The position numbers and the translations under genes are program-made. Below the pieces are notes generated by a model. The model ran no database searches. It worked only from the letters and a program-made list of their open reading frames with translations, and was not told the origin of the DNA. Positions 7,553 through 16,442 of a stretch of 64,000 bases of DNA are shown in pieces. The stretch is from the NCBI GenBank assembly GCA_044375555.1, contig JBILML010000001.1, positions 62,001-126,000 on the forward strand, given 5' to 3'. This DNA is from UBA967 sp044375555 (lineage in GTDB: Bacteria > Verrucomicrobiota > Verrucomicrobiia > Chthoniobacterales > Terrimicrobiaceae). Within the stretch, counting starts at the first letter, position 1. Every line of letters begins with the position of its first letter.

Positions 7553-8038
7553 TCAGAACGGGCCGAACAAAAAGCCGGGGTAACCCCACTCGCCGGGGAA
7601 TCCGTAGTCAAACGGGGGCGCTCCCCAAAAGAGGGGATCGTTGAAATAGGGATTGTTCTCCCATTTCGATCCGCCGAGTTGGTTGCGCTTGGTGGCTTCG
7701 TAGTAGCCGATCGACTGACCGAGGTAGTTCACGAGAGTCGAGCCGCATCCGGCATCACTCAGTTGCTCAAGCTGTGCGGTGGTGAAGCGGTAGGGGGCGT
7801 GGGTGCTCTTGAGGTAGGCGACCACGGCCTTATCCGAGACATTGACTTTCACCAGGGCGAGGATGTCGTCGAAATCCAACACGCGGCCGTGCTGGATGCG
7901 CTTGACCGTGGCTGCGGGCACTCCGCGCTGGAGGAGTTGAGAGAGGGCGGATGCTGGCGGGTTCGCTTGGAAAGGAGCCGTGGCGCAGGAGGAGAGGAAA
8001 AGAAGCGGGAGAATGGCGAGTGAGAGAAGTCGTTTCAT
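7553..8038 (-). CDS. Lipoprotein of unknown function
   Basis: A 161-residue predicted outer-envelope lipoprotein. The signal peptide MKRLLSLAILPLLFLSSC ends in an LSSC lipobox, with Cys at about residue 18. The mature part has two helical repeats of similar style (LLQRGVPAATVKRIQHGRVLDFDDILALVK and a following segment). These resemble short helical modules in Verrucomicrobial hypothetical proteins. The C-terminus is rich in Gly, Phe, Pro and Tyr (FDYGFPGEWGYPGFLFGPF). An in-frame upstream ATG at 8077 would bury the signal peptide and was rejected. It is part of the lepA-to-hscB-like operon, with gaps of 10 bp to trpD and 1 bp to erpA. Confidence 0.75.
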   Translation of the reverse strand: MKRLLSLAILPLLFLSSCATAPFQANPPASALSQLLQRGVPAATVKRIQHGRVLDFDDILALVKVNVSDKAVVAYLKSTHAPYRFTTAQLEQLSDAGCGSTLVNYLGQSIGYYEATKRNQLGGSKWENNPYFNDPLFWGAPPFDYGFPGEWGYPGFLFGPF

Positions 8039-8048
8039 GACGACGGGT

Positions 8049-9083
8049 TTATTGGGTGCAGGCGCGGAGTTGTTCAAGGGAATTCATGGCCCGGCCGGAG
8101 TCGATCGAGTCTCCGGCAAGAGCCCAGGCTTCAATTAATGAGGGCGCGAGGCCGGCAACGGTGAGTGCGGCGGCGGCGTTGAGTTGGACGGTCTGACGCT
8201 TTGGACCGCGATCGGTGGAGTCGAGAATCGCCAAGAGAATCCTGGCATTGGTCGTGGCGTCGCCGCCAAGAAGGTCGGAAGCGGAGATGTTGGATAATCC
8301 GAAATCCGCAGGATCGATCTCGAATTCCCTCATGCCGACGGCATCCACGGAATGAACTTTGGTTTTTCCAAGTGGTGAAACCTCGTCAACCCGCAGCCCC
8401 TCAGGACCCGTTCCATGAACAGCCCAAGCCCGATGGCGGCCGAGTTTTTGGAAGACTCCAGCGTAGGTCGCGAGCAAGGAGGGATCGAAGACCCCGGACA
8501 GTTGGAACTCCGGTCGGACGGGATTGAGGAGTGGACCAATGATGTTGAAAACACTGGCCTGGCCTTGTTGTGCGAGCAATTGGCGGACGGGCACGACGGC
8601 TTTGAATGCGGGATGGCAGGCGGGTGCGAAAAGGAAGCAGCATCCCGCTTTCTCAAGTGAGGCCGCCGCGCGATCGGGCGGGAGATTGATGTTCACGCCG
8701 AGGGCTTCGAGCACATCGGCTCCGCCTGATTTGGAAGTGATGCCTCGGTTGCCATGCTTCACGACAGAAGCCCCGGCGCCTGCGGCGACAAACATGACAG
8801 CGGTCGAAATATTGAAAAATCCGGCCCGGTCCCCGCCCGTGCCGCAGACATCGAGTCGGGCTTTTCCGGTGAAGGGAAGCTGCACGGCGTGGCCCAGCAA
8901 AACCTCGACGAAATGAGCAATCTCTGACGGTGTTTCCCTGCGGCGGTGGAGGGCTGAAAGAAAAGCCGCGCGATCCTCAACGGGGCTGTCGCCATCGAGC
9001 AAAAGCGCGCAGGCGATTTCGATGTCCGGTTGGCTTAACTCCGCGCCGTCCGCGACTTTTTTAATGAGCCCGGGGAGGTTCAT
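8049..9083 (-). CDS. trpD: Anthranilate phosphoribosyltransferase (TrpD)
   Basis: A 344-residue enzyme that transfers the phosphoribosyl group of PRPP to anthranilate in tryptophan synthesis. Key segments are DVCGTGGDRAGFFNISTA (PRPP-binding glycine loop), VVKHGNRGITSKSGGADVLEALG, and the VFNIIGPLLNPVRPE region. The start at 9083 follows the lepB stop by only 2 bp. The longer reading from 9173 would overlap lepB and lacks family similarity. No other trp gene is in the window, so the pathway is scattered and this gene rides in an unrelated operon. Confidence 0.96.
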   Translation of the reverse strand: MNLPGLIKKVADGAELSQPDIEIACALLLDGDSPVEDRAAFLSALHRRRETPSEIAHFVEVLLGHAVQLPFTGKARLDVCGTGGDRAGFFNISTAVMFVAAGAGASVVKHGNRGITSKSGGADVLEALGVNINLPPDRAAASLEKAGCCFLFAPACHPAFKAVVPVRQLLAQQGQASVFNIIGPLLNPVRPEFQLSGVFDPSLLATYAGVFQKLGRHRAWAVHGTGPEGLRVDEVSPLGKTKVHSVDAVGMREFEIDPADFGLSNISASDLLGGDATTNARILLAILDSTDRGPKRQTVQLNAAAALTVAGLAPSLIEAWALAGDSIDSGRAMNSLEQLRACTQ

Positions 9084-9085
9084 TT

Positions 9086-10207
9086 TCAACGAATGAGTCC
9101 CCAGCGGCTGCTGAAGGGCCAATAAACCAAGAATCCCTTGCCGGCGACATTGCGCTCGGGAACGACGCCCCAATCGCGGCTGTCGCGGGAGTGGTAGCTA
9201 TTATCGCCGAGGGCGAAGTAGCTGCGTGGTGGAAGGGTAAAGGTCGCCGTGGGCGTGCCGAGATAGCGGAAGGGTGGGCCGCTCTGGCCACCGTTCGAGT
9301 AACCTTGATAGCCGTCATTCATCGACATCACGCGTTGCAACATCGGTTGCGCCGGAGTTTTTCCATCGATGAAAAGATTTGGCGGATCGATGCGGAGCGT
9401 GTCGCCCGGCATGCCAGTGAGGCGCTTGATGTAATGCTGAGAGCCCATTTCGGGATCCAGCCCGGCCTCGATTTCACGAATGCCCGTGGTTTTAAAAACG
9501 AACACATCGCCGAGGCTAGGATTGATGAAATTGTAGACGACTTTGTTCACGAAAATCTGGTCGCCGGTATTGATATGGCCGCGAGCGATGACTTCCCCAG
9601 CGGCGTATTCGCGGCCGGGCAGGACACGGAAATACCGCATCAACGGATCGCGGGGCGCGAAAACGGTGTAGCTGTGACGACGGCCGATGATTTTCGTGAA
9701 GGTGAAAAAATTCAGGTAAGTTTTTTCTTCCAGGTTCACGACGACATCTTCCTCTTGCGCGCGCAGGTCGAGGTGGTGACGACCGCGGACGACCAGGTCA
9801 AAGGCGCGAACGAGCAAATTGGGCGGCGAGGTTTCGGTGGGCACTCCGACGATTCCGTAGAGCGTCGGTTGCATGGAGCCGGTGGGAATGCGGAAGGGTT
9901 GGAGGAAATAGGCCTTCACGCCTGCGGCAAAAATAATCGCCACGACGAGAACTTCGATGTTTTCGCGGAGGCCGGCGTTTTTGACGGGTGGCACGCTTTT
10001 GCCGATCAAGTCATCGATATGGCGCATGCTCTTCGAGACTTCCTCGCGGTCGCGGCGTCGCATGGCGGAGCGGAGTTCCTCGATGCCCTTTTCGATCTCG
10101 GAAACGCGGGATGGCGCCAGGATGTCGCGCTTGTAAGCGAGAAATTTTTTCGCTCCCTGGAGGTAGTGTTTTGCCTCTTTGAGGTAGCGCGGAGTGAAGA
10201 AAAACAT
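9086..10207 (-). CDS. lepB: Signal peptidase I (LepB)
   Basis: An inner-membrane serine protease that removes signal peptides from exported proteins. The 373-residue protein has an unusual N-terminal cytoplasmic region of about 80 residues rich in charged helix. A membrane anchor (about 84-105) follows, then the catalytic Ser111 in PTGSMQPTL and the catalytic Lys261 in HYIKRLTGMPGD. The C-terminal box is LGDNSYHSRDSRDWG. The start at 10207 was chosen because it follows the lepA stop at 10219 by 11 bp. The lepA-lepB pairing is a common bacterial arrangement. Confidence 0.95.
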   Translation of the reverse strand: MFFFTPRYLKEAKHYLQGAKKFLAYKRDILAPSRVSEIEKGIEELRSAMRRRDREEVSKSMRHIDDLIGKSVPPVKNAGLRENIEVLVVAIIFAAGVKAYFLQPFRIPTGSMQPTLYGIVGVPTETSPPNLLVRAFDLVVRGRHHLDLRAQEEDVVVNLEEKTYLNFFTFTKIIGRRHSYTVFAPRDPLMRYFRVLPGREYAAGEVIARGHINTGDQIFVNKVVYNFINPSLGDVFVFKTTGIREIEAGLDPEMGSQHYIKRLTGMPGDTLRIDPPNLFIDGKTPAQPMLQRVMSMNDGYQGYSNGGQSGPPFRYLGTPTATFTLPPRSYFALGDNSYHSRDSRDWGVVPERNVAGKGFLVYWPFSSRWGLIR

Positions 10208-10218
10208 GACGGGCTTTT

Positions 10219-12024
10219 TTAGCTGGTTCGGAGGACTTGGATGAAGGCCTCTTGGGGGATATTCACGCTGCCCACGGCCTTCATTCGCTTTTTTCCTTCC
10301 TTCTGTTTCTCGAGGAGTTTGCGTTTGCGGCTGATGTCGCCGCCGTAGCATTTCGCGGTCACATTTTTTCGAAGGGCGCTTACGCTCTCGCGGGCAATGA
10401 TCTTGCCGCCGATGGCCGCCTGAATGGCGACTTGGTAAAGTTGTTGAGGAATGACTTCTTTGAGCTTCGAGGCGAGGGCGCGGCCTCGGGATTCGGCTTT
10501 TTCGCGATGGACGATGCAGGAGAAAGCATCCACCGGCTCGTTGTTCACGAGCATCTCGAGCTTCACAAGTTTGGCGGGTTTGTAGCCGGCCTGCTCGTAG
10601 TCCATCGAGCCGTAGCCTCGGGTGATGGATTTTAATTTGTCCACAAAATCCACGAGGATTTCGTTCAGAGGAACCTCGGTCCGGAGCATGACGCGCTTGG
10701 TATCGATCGACTCGGTGTGGGAAACCTCGCCGCGTTTTTCCATGATGAGCTGCATGACCGGCGAGATGTATTCGTTCGGGATCATGACGAAGCAGCGGAC
10801 CATCGGCTCGCGGATTTCCTCAATCACACTGGGGTCGGGAAGTTGGTCCGGATTGTCGATGCGGAGGACTTCCCCGTTCGTGCGCTCCACCTCGTAAATG
10901 ACCGAGGGGTAGGTGGCGATAATGTCCATGTCGAACTCACGGCGCAGGCGCTCGAGGATGATCTCCATGTGGAGCAGGCCGAGGAATCCACAACGGAAGC
11001 CGAAGCCGAGGGCGATGCTGGACTCGGCCATGAATTGGAACGCGGCATCGTTGAGTTGAAGTTTGGCGATGGCGGCCTTGAGGCGCTCGAAGTCAGCGGT
11101 GTTGATCGGGTAGATGCCGCTGAAGACCATCGGTTGAACGAGCTGAAAGCCGGGGAGCGGCTTTTCAGCGGGTTGGCGCGCGCTGGTGAGTGTGTCGCCG
11201 ACCTTCACCTCGGCAGAGGTTTTGATGTTCGCAATGACATAACCGATGTCACCGGCGAGGAGTTTTTCGCGGGCAAAAAATTTGGGCTGCTGGGGCTTGA
11301 AGACGCCGACCTCCTTGACCTCGTAGTTGGCGTTGGTGGACATGAGCTTCACGGGGTCGCCCGCTTTGATGGAACCCTCAAAGACACGAGTGTAAATCAC
11401 CACGCCTCGGTAAGCATCGAAGTGCGAGTCGAAGGTGAGCGCCTGCAGGCGGTTTTCGGATTTTCCGGAAGGATGGGGGATGCGTGCAACGACGGCTTCT
11501 AGGATTTCCTCAATGCCGATGCCCGCCTTGGCGCTGGCGAGAATCGCTTCATCGGCCGGGATGGCGAGAATGTCCTCGAGTTGCTTCTTCGCCATTTCGA
11601 CATCGGCGTTTGGCAGGTCGATTTTGTTGATGACCGGAATGAGTTTGAGGCCCTGCTTCTCCGCGAGATGGACATTGGCGACAGTCTGGGCCTCCACGCC
11701 CTGGGCGGCATCGATGATCAACAGCGCCCCTTCGCAGGCTGCGAGCGAGCGGGACACCTCGTAGGAAAAGTCCACATGGCCTGGGGTGTCCGAGAGGTTG
11801 AGTTTATAGTGAGTCCCGTTTTTGGCCGTGTATTCCATCGCGATCGGGTGGGCTTTGATCGTGATGCCGCGCTCGCGCTCGAGGTCCATGGCGTCGAGGA
11901 GTTGCTCCTGAGACTCTCGTTTTTGGATAGTTCCCGTGGCCTCCAGCAAACGGTCGGAAAGGGTCGTCTTGCCGTGATCAATGTGGGCGATGATGCAGAA
12001 ATTGCGCGTGTTCTCGATGGCCAT
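10219..12024 (-). CDS. lepA: Elongation factor 4 (LepA) GTPase
   Basis: A 601-residue ribosome-associated GTPase that back-translocates stalled ribosomes. The length matches LepA exactly. G motifs are visible: AHIDHGKTTL (G1), DTPGHVDF (G3) and NKIDLP (G4). The LepA-specific C-terminal domain includes RKRKLLEKQKEGKKRMK and the ending IPQEAFIQVLR. It heads the minus-strand operon lepA-lepB-trpD-lipoprotein-erpA-hscB-like and diverges from the plus-strand gene at 12117. Confidence 0.98.
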   Translation of the reverse strand: MAIENTRNFCIIAHIDHGKTTLSDRLLEATGTIQKRESQEQLLDAMDLERERGITIKAHPIAMEYTAKNGTHYKLNLSDTPGHVDFSYEVSRSLAACEGALLIIDAAQGVEAQTVANVHLAEKQGLKLIPVINKIDLPNADVEMAKKQLEDILAIPADEAILASAKAGIGIEEILEAVVARIPHPSGKSENRLQALTFDSHFDAYRGVVIYTRVFEGSIKAGDPVKLMSTNANYEVKEVGVFKPQQPKFFAREKLLAGDIGYVIANIKTSAEVKVGDTLTSARQPAEKPLPGFQLVQPMVFSGIYPINTADFERLKAAIAKLQLNDAAFQFMAESSIALGFGFRCGFLGLLHMEIILERLRREFDMDIIATYPSVIYEVERTNGEVLRIDNPDQLPDPSVIEEIREPMVRCFVMIPNEYISPVMQLIMEKRGEVSHTESIDTKRVMLRTEVPLNEILVDFVDKLKSITRGYGSMDYEQAGYKPAKLVKLEMLVNNEPVDAFSCIVHREKAESRGRALASKLKEVIPQQLYQVAIQAAIGGKIIARESVSALRKNVTAKCYGGDISRKRKLLEKQKEGKKRMKAVGSVNIPQEAFIQVLRTS

Positions 12025-12116
12025 GAAAAGTCGGGAAATATCCGCGAGCCGTCGAGAAGGGTCAATCTCCGCGTTCGGAGCGAGGATTTGCGCTGACGGC
12101 GGACGGCGTGGTTTCT

Positions 12117-12644
12117 ATGCTTTCATCCGATTCGATGAGCGAAAAACCCAATCCTGATTTCAAAGAAACACCCCAGCTGCCTTTTCGTTGGAATGGCAAG
12201 GTGCTTCAGATGGTGAGCCTCGTGCTGGTGGCCCTGGCCCTGCCGATGACGATTGCCATTTATGGTATTCGCGACATTCGAAAAGCCTCCGAACCGATTC
12301 CCGATGCGGTGGGGTTGCGGGCGGTTTTGGAAAATGTCGTGAATGAGCAATGGCAGTCTCCGATTCTTGAAGGCGCGGCTCGGATTTCCGTGCGGGAGGT
12401 TCCCGATGGGGAGGCGTGCTTGAAGGCTGGCGAGACGATCCAAAACCTCGTGCGGAATTGTGGAGGTGTGGTCCTGACTCCCGAGAAAATCGAATCAGGC
12501 GGCACACGGTGGTTGGTTCAAATTCCCGGAGATCGAGTGGCATCCTTTGAGCGGGGGTTGGCAGAGGCGGGTTTTTCCAGCCCCAAGGGGGATCGCGCTG
12601 GCGAGTCAGTTTTTTTCTCCATTGAAATCCCAATTTCCCGTTGA
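12117..12644 (+). CDS. Small membrane-anchored protein of unknown function
   Basis: A protein of about 175 residues with one clear membrane helix (about 34-53, MVSLVLVALALPMTIAIYGI). A soluble, mostly extracytoplasmic domain of about 115 residues follows. No catalytic motif is recognised. The ATG at 12117 is used here; GTG 12108 and ATG 12135 (MSEKPNPDF) are plausible alternatives. It is followed at about 30 bp by the SirB1-like gene and cinA on the same strand. I do not recognise the family. Confidence 0.6.
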   Translation: MLSSDSMSEKPNPDFKETPQLPFRWNGKVLQMVSLVLVALALPMTIAIYGIRDIRKASEPIPDAVGLRAVLENVVNEQWQSPILEGAARISVREVPDGEACLKAGETIQNLVRNCGGVVLTPEKIESGGTRWLVQIPGDRVASFERGLAEAGFSSPKGDRAGESVFFSIEIPISR

Positions 12645-12675
12645 GGATTTTTCAATAACCAAGTCACCGCTTGCA

Positions 12676-13545
12676 ATGGGGGCATACCCGCCTTTATTGG
12701 ACACCAACATGGTAGCCAACGAGCAAGCCTTGGCAAAATTGCTGAGCGATGATGACCCGACAACCGTCCTGCTCGTGAAAGAACAACTCGCCGCGATGGC
12801 TGTGGATAATCCGAGACTCGTCGAGGATTTGGCAAACGGTGAGTGTCCTGCCACCCAGCGCCACGCCAGAGAAATTCTCCACGAACTTCAAGCCCGCGAC
12901 GCCAGTGACGACTTTTTGCTTTTATGTCATCTCGGAGGGGACCGATTCGATATTGAAAAAGCCGCCTGGCTCCTTTCCAGAGCGCTTTTGCCGCAGGTGC
13001 CGACCGCGCCCTCCGAGGAATTGGTCAACGAGTGCGGGATCGAATTTCTCTCTCGCATCCACGGAGCCGTGACGAATGAAGACAGGATCCACTTGCTCGG
13101 CGAACTCCTCTCCGGCGAACTTCATTTCACCGGCAACGCCGACTGTTACTACTGCGAAGAAAATTCCCTCCTCCCCCGGTTGATTTCCACCCGAAGGGGA
13201 ATCCCCATCAGCCTCTCGCTTCTCTACATGATGATCGGTGCGCGGGCCGGCATGAAAATCGATGGCATCAATCTCCCTGGCCACTTCATCGCCCGGCACG
13301 GAGATCTTTTTTTCGATCCCTTCCACGGCGGCCGGATTCTTAAGAGGGAGGATTTGCGCAGCATTCTTTCCCGGCAGGGAATTGAGTTGAAGGAAAGCCA
13401 TCTGCAGCCTGCCTCGCCGCGCCAATTTCTCATGCGCATCCTCGCCAATCTTCTTTATGTTTACGATCTGGACGGGGACACCGAGCGTCACGGCATGGTG
13501 AGAACTTGGATGGATGCCTTGGCTTGCGGGCTCGTGGTGAAATGA
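12676..13545 (+). CDS. SirB1/transglutaminase-like protein
   Basis: A 289-residue protein of the SirB1/YchA family. The central block YYCEENSLLPRLISTRRGIPISLSLLYMMIGARAG, then INLPGHFIARHG and FFDPFHGGRIL, is the family's transglutaminase-like core. Family members are often fused or adjacent to translation or modification genes. Their biochemical role is unsettled. The start is uncertain: ATG 12676 avoids the upstream gene, and ATG 12709 (MVANEQALAK) is a good alternative. The stop overlaps the cinA start in an ATGA. Confidence 0.8.
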   Translation: MGAYPPLLDTNMVANEQALAKLLSDDDPTTVLLVKEQLAAMAVDNPRLVEDLANGECPATQRHAREILHELQARDASDDFLLLCHLGGDRFDIEKAAWLLSRALLPQVPTAPSEELVNECGIEFLSRIHGAVTNEDRIHLLGELLSGELHFTGNADCYYCEENSLLPRLISTRRGIPISLSLLYMMIGARAGMKIDGINLPGHFIARHGDLFFDPFHGGRILKREDLRSILSRQGIELKESHLQPASPRQFLMRILANLLYVYDLDGDTERHGMVRTWMDALACGLVVK

Positions 13546-14780
13546 CCGTCGAGGTTCTGAACATCGGCACGGAGTTGCTTCTTGGTAGCGTGCAAAACAC
13601 CCACGCGGCTTGGATCGCGCGTCAAATTTTTCCACTCGGTCTTCGCTTGGCGCGTCAAACGACAGTTCCCGACGGGCCGGCCATTCGTGATGGAGTGTTG
13701 GAAGCCTGTGGCCGCGCCGAGGTGCTGTTCGTCACAGGCGGTCTGGGGCCCACGACCGATGACATCACTCGCGAGGTGATTGCGGAACTTCTCGGTAGAA
13801 AACTTCAGGCTGATCCGGCGATTCGCGCCCACATTGAGTCCCGGTTGGCCGCGCGAGGGTATCAACTCGTCGAGCGTATGCTGCGTCAGACAATGGTTCC
13901 CGAGGGCGCCGAGGTTTTGCCGAATCCGAATGGCACGGCGCCGGGTCTTTATATTCCTTCGGTCTCGCAACCCTCTTGGGCGACGCCGCATTTTTTCCTG
14001 ATGCCTGGCCCGCCGCGCGAGTTGCAGCCGATGTTTTCCGATTTTGTGCTGCCTCGCTTGAGCGCTCTCGCTGCTGGGATCGAGGCCAAGGAATGCCGGA
14101 TTTATCGAGTGGTCGGTCTTGGTGAAAGTGAGGTCGAAAAACTCATCGGTCTCGAGCTTACTGAAAATCCTGCTTTGGAGGTTGGGTATTGCGCTCGGCC
14201 AAACGAAGTCGATTTTCGCCTTATTGGCGCAAGGGAGGCTCTCGATGCCGTGGAGTCGCGTGTGGTCCAAATCCTCGGATCGAATCTTGTTTCCTCGCAA
14301 GGCGAGGGGATCGAGGAATGGATTGTGGGCGAACTCAAGCGGCGTGGCCTCACGCTCACCACGGCAGAATCCTGCACCGGTGGGCTTTTGGCGGATCGCG
14401 TGACGGATTTTCCGGGAGCGTCGGAGGTTTTCCACGAGGGATTCGTCACCTACTCGAACATGGCCAAAAGCGAACTCCTCGGCGTTTCGGTGGACTTAAT
14501 CGAGCGTCATGGTGCCGTAAGTGCGGAAGTCGCTATGGCCATGGCCGAAGGGGCGAAAAATCGAGCCCAGGCTGATTTCGCTTTGGCGCTCACCGGCATC
14601 GCCGGGCCCGGCGGGGGCAGCGAGGAGAAACCTGTGGGGCTCGTTCACATCGCCTTGGCTCGCCCGAGTGCGGGGCCGCTCCACATGGAACGCCGCTTTT
14701 TGACGGATCGCGTTACTTTCAAGCAACTCGCCACGCAGTCGGCGCTCGATATGTTGCGGCGCGAATTGCTGGGGCTCTAA
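13542..14780 (+). CDS. cinA: CinA-family protein (MoaB-like domain plus nicotinamide-nucleotide amidase domain)
   Basis: A 412-residue CinA protein. The N-terminal molybdopterin-binding-like (COG1058, ADP-ribose pyrophosphatase) domain opens with TVEVLNIGTELLLGSVQNTHA and contains FVTGGLGPTTDDITRE. The C-terminal PncC-type deamidase domain begins near LTTAESCTGGLLADRVTDFPGAS and ends with an FKQLATQSALDMLRREL helix. CinA recycles pyridine nucleotides and is named after competence induction in Gram-positives. ATG 13542 overlaps the preceding stop by 4 bp, indicating translational coupling. Confidence 0.95.
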   Translation: MTVEVLNIGTELLLGSVQNTHAAWIARQIFPLGLRLARQTTVPDGPAIRDGVLEACGRAEVLFVTGGLGPTTDDITREVIAELLGRKLQADPAIRAHIESRLAARGYQLVERMLRQTMVPEGAEVLPNPNGTAPGLYIPSVSQPSWATPHFFLMPGPPRELQPMFSDFVLPRLSALAAGIEAKECRIYRVVGLGESEVEKLIGLELTENPALEVGYCARPNEVDFRLIGAREALDAVESRVVQILGSNLVSSQGEGIEEWIVGELKRRGLTLTTAESCTGGLLADRVTDFPGASEVFHEGFVTYSNMAKSELLGVSVDLIERHGAVSAEVAMAMAEGAKNRAQADFALALTGIAGPGGGSEEKPVGLVHIALARPSAGPLHMERRFLTDRVTFKQLATQSALDMLRRELLGL

Positions 14781-14819
14781 TCCCCCCTCGACCCTCGGTA
14801 TTTAAAATATCAATAGGGC

Positions 14820-14848
14820 TTGCAACCCATTGAGGCGGGTTCTAGAGA
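14820..14848 (+). promoter_or_regulatory. Candidate sigma70-type promoter for the DUF4912 gene
   Basis: TTGCAA (14820-14825) and TAGAGA (14843-14848) are separated by 17 bp in the 100-bp gap between cinA and the DUF4912 gene. The -35 box is a fair match and the -10 box a weak one. This is a visual match only. Confidence 0.25.
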
Positions 14849-14880
14849 CAGGCAAGCTCCTCTGAGTTTTTTTATTACCG

Positions 14881-16401
14881 ATGAGCAACAACAAGTCCAA
14901 AGCAGGGGAAAAATCGAAGGGTGCAGAGAACGCATCAAGCAAGTCCGTTTCCAAAACCAAGACCTCTTCTCTCCTTGAAAAAAAATCCGCCAAGCGCCGG
15001 AGCCTCGAGCGTGCGGTGAACAAGATGGACATCGATAAACTGGGATCGCTCCCGCACAGCTACGGGACGAATGCCATTTTTCTCGCGGCGCAGGATCCGC
15101 GTTGGCTTTTCACTTACTGGGATATTGAAATCTCGCGTCACCCCGGCGGCCCTTGCCACTTGCGTTTGGAGGATGAAGTCGGCGCGATTGAGCAGGAGAT
15201 TGCTGTGCCTTTCGAAACACGGAACTGGTATGTGCCGGTCAAAACGGCTGGAAAAAATTACACGATCGAGATTGGTTTTTATCGCGGGAAAACATGGAAG
15301 ACCTTGGCGCGATCGACCTCGGTGACCACGCCTCGCGACCGGATCTCGGAATCTGTGAGCTTCGATTACGCCACGATCCCAATCCACATCGGCTTTCAGA
15401 GATTGGTGGAAACGATTACCAACTCGATGTCGTTCGATCAAAATTTGGTCCCGGCCTTGGCGGAACTCCAGCGCTCCGTGGCGCACGGCGGATCCTCCTC
15501 TCTCCCGCTTCAGGACAACGAGAGGGCGATTCTTGCGACGCTCCTTGGGAATGAATTTCTCGCGGAACTTTCCAGTGCGTCGTGGAGTTCCGAGGAACTT
15601 CATTCCGCCATCCACCTCAGGTTGCAGGAGCGTCTCGGCTCTGGGGAATTGGGAGAGCTTTTGGCGCGGCTTCAGCTTGGCCACGCGGAGAGCAGTCTTT
15701 TCAGTATGTTCTCGCAGCTCGGCATGGAGTTGGGCGGCAGCTCTGGAAATCTCACCTCTTCGGGGCTGGCTGAGCGCATGGCTTCCGGGCTTTCCAGTTG
15801 GTTAAGCAGTTGGAGCGTCGGAGCACCCGGCGGACTTGCCGCGCTATCGAGCGGGGAGTTGTCCAGCGGAGCAATTTCACTTGGCGCATTATCGAGCGGG
15901 TCGGTCACGAGTTGGTCCGGTGGTGCCTCGGAGACGATTCCTTGGAATCTCTCCTCGTGGTCGGGAAGCGTGACAAATTTGGCTGAGACTTTGGCCTCGT
16001 GGAATCAATTGAGCAGTTGGCTCTCGGCCGTGGGGAGTTCGTGGAGCGGGATGAATCTTTCGAGTTTCGAGCAGGCGGCGCTGTCGAGTTGGTCTTCCTC
16101 GGCTTTTTCGAGTTGGGAATCGGGAGCTTTTTCGAGTTGGGGTTCGTCAGAGAATTCATTTGGCCTCACGGCGGCGCAGGGCGACCTGCAGTTCAGTGCG
16201 GAAATCACCGTGCGCGGGCAAACGCATCCACAAAATCGTGTGCTCGTGGACGGCCTGTCCGTCGAGGTTCGCGGCGATGGGTCCTTCGAACACAAGGTAG
16301 TCGTGGGCGGTGGTGGACGGACCGTGCCGATCGAGGCTCGCAGTCCGGATGGGCGATCCACTCAGCGCACGGCGATCCTTTTGCAAGCTGCCACCATTTG
16401 A
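14881..16401 (+). CDS. DUF4912 protein with a Trp/Ser repeat region
   Basis: A 506-residue protein. The N-terminus (1-48) is a Lys/Ser-rich tail. A DUF4912 domain follows (about 57-165): SLPHSYGTNAIFLAAQDPRW, FTYWDIE and NWYVPVKTAGKNYTIEIGFY. Residues 285-430 are low complexity, dominated by Ser, Gly, Leu, Ala and Trp. SSW occurs eight times (305, 309, 358, 378, 386, 402, 410, 418). The last 70 residues look like a small beta domain (about 437-500, AEITVRGQTHPQNRVLVDG). There is no signal peptide. The function is unknown. DUF4912 proteins in this phylum sometimes sit near glycogen metabolism genes, but none are seen here. Confidence 0.75.
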   Translation: MSNNKSKAGEKSKGAENASSKSVSKTKTSSLLEKKSAKRRSLERAVNKMDIDKLGSLPHSYGTNAIFLAAQDPRWLFTYWDIEISRHPGGPCHLRLEDEVGAIEQEIAVPFETRNWYVPVKTAGKNYTIEIGFYRGKTWKTLARSTSVTTPRDRISESVSFDYATIPIHIGFQRLVETITNSMSFDQNLVPALAELQRSVAHGGSSSLPLQDNERAILATLLGNEFLAELSSASWSSEELHSAIHLRLQERLGSGELGELLARLQLGHAESSLFSMFSQLGMELGGSSGNLTSSGLAERMASGLSSWLSSWSVGAPGGLAALSSGELSSGAISLGALSSGSVTSWSGGASETIPWNLSSWSGSVTNLAETLASWNQLSSWLSAVGSSWSGMNLSSFEQAALSSWSSSAFSSWESGAFSSWGSSENSFGLTAAQGDLQFSAEITVRGQTHPQNRVLVDGLSVEVRGDGSFEHKVVVGGGGRTVPIEARSPDGRSTQRTAILLQAATI

Positions 16402-16442
16402 AGCGGCGGAAGGGAAAAACAGGAGAGCCTGAGAGGGTTCCA

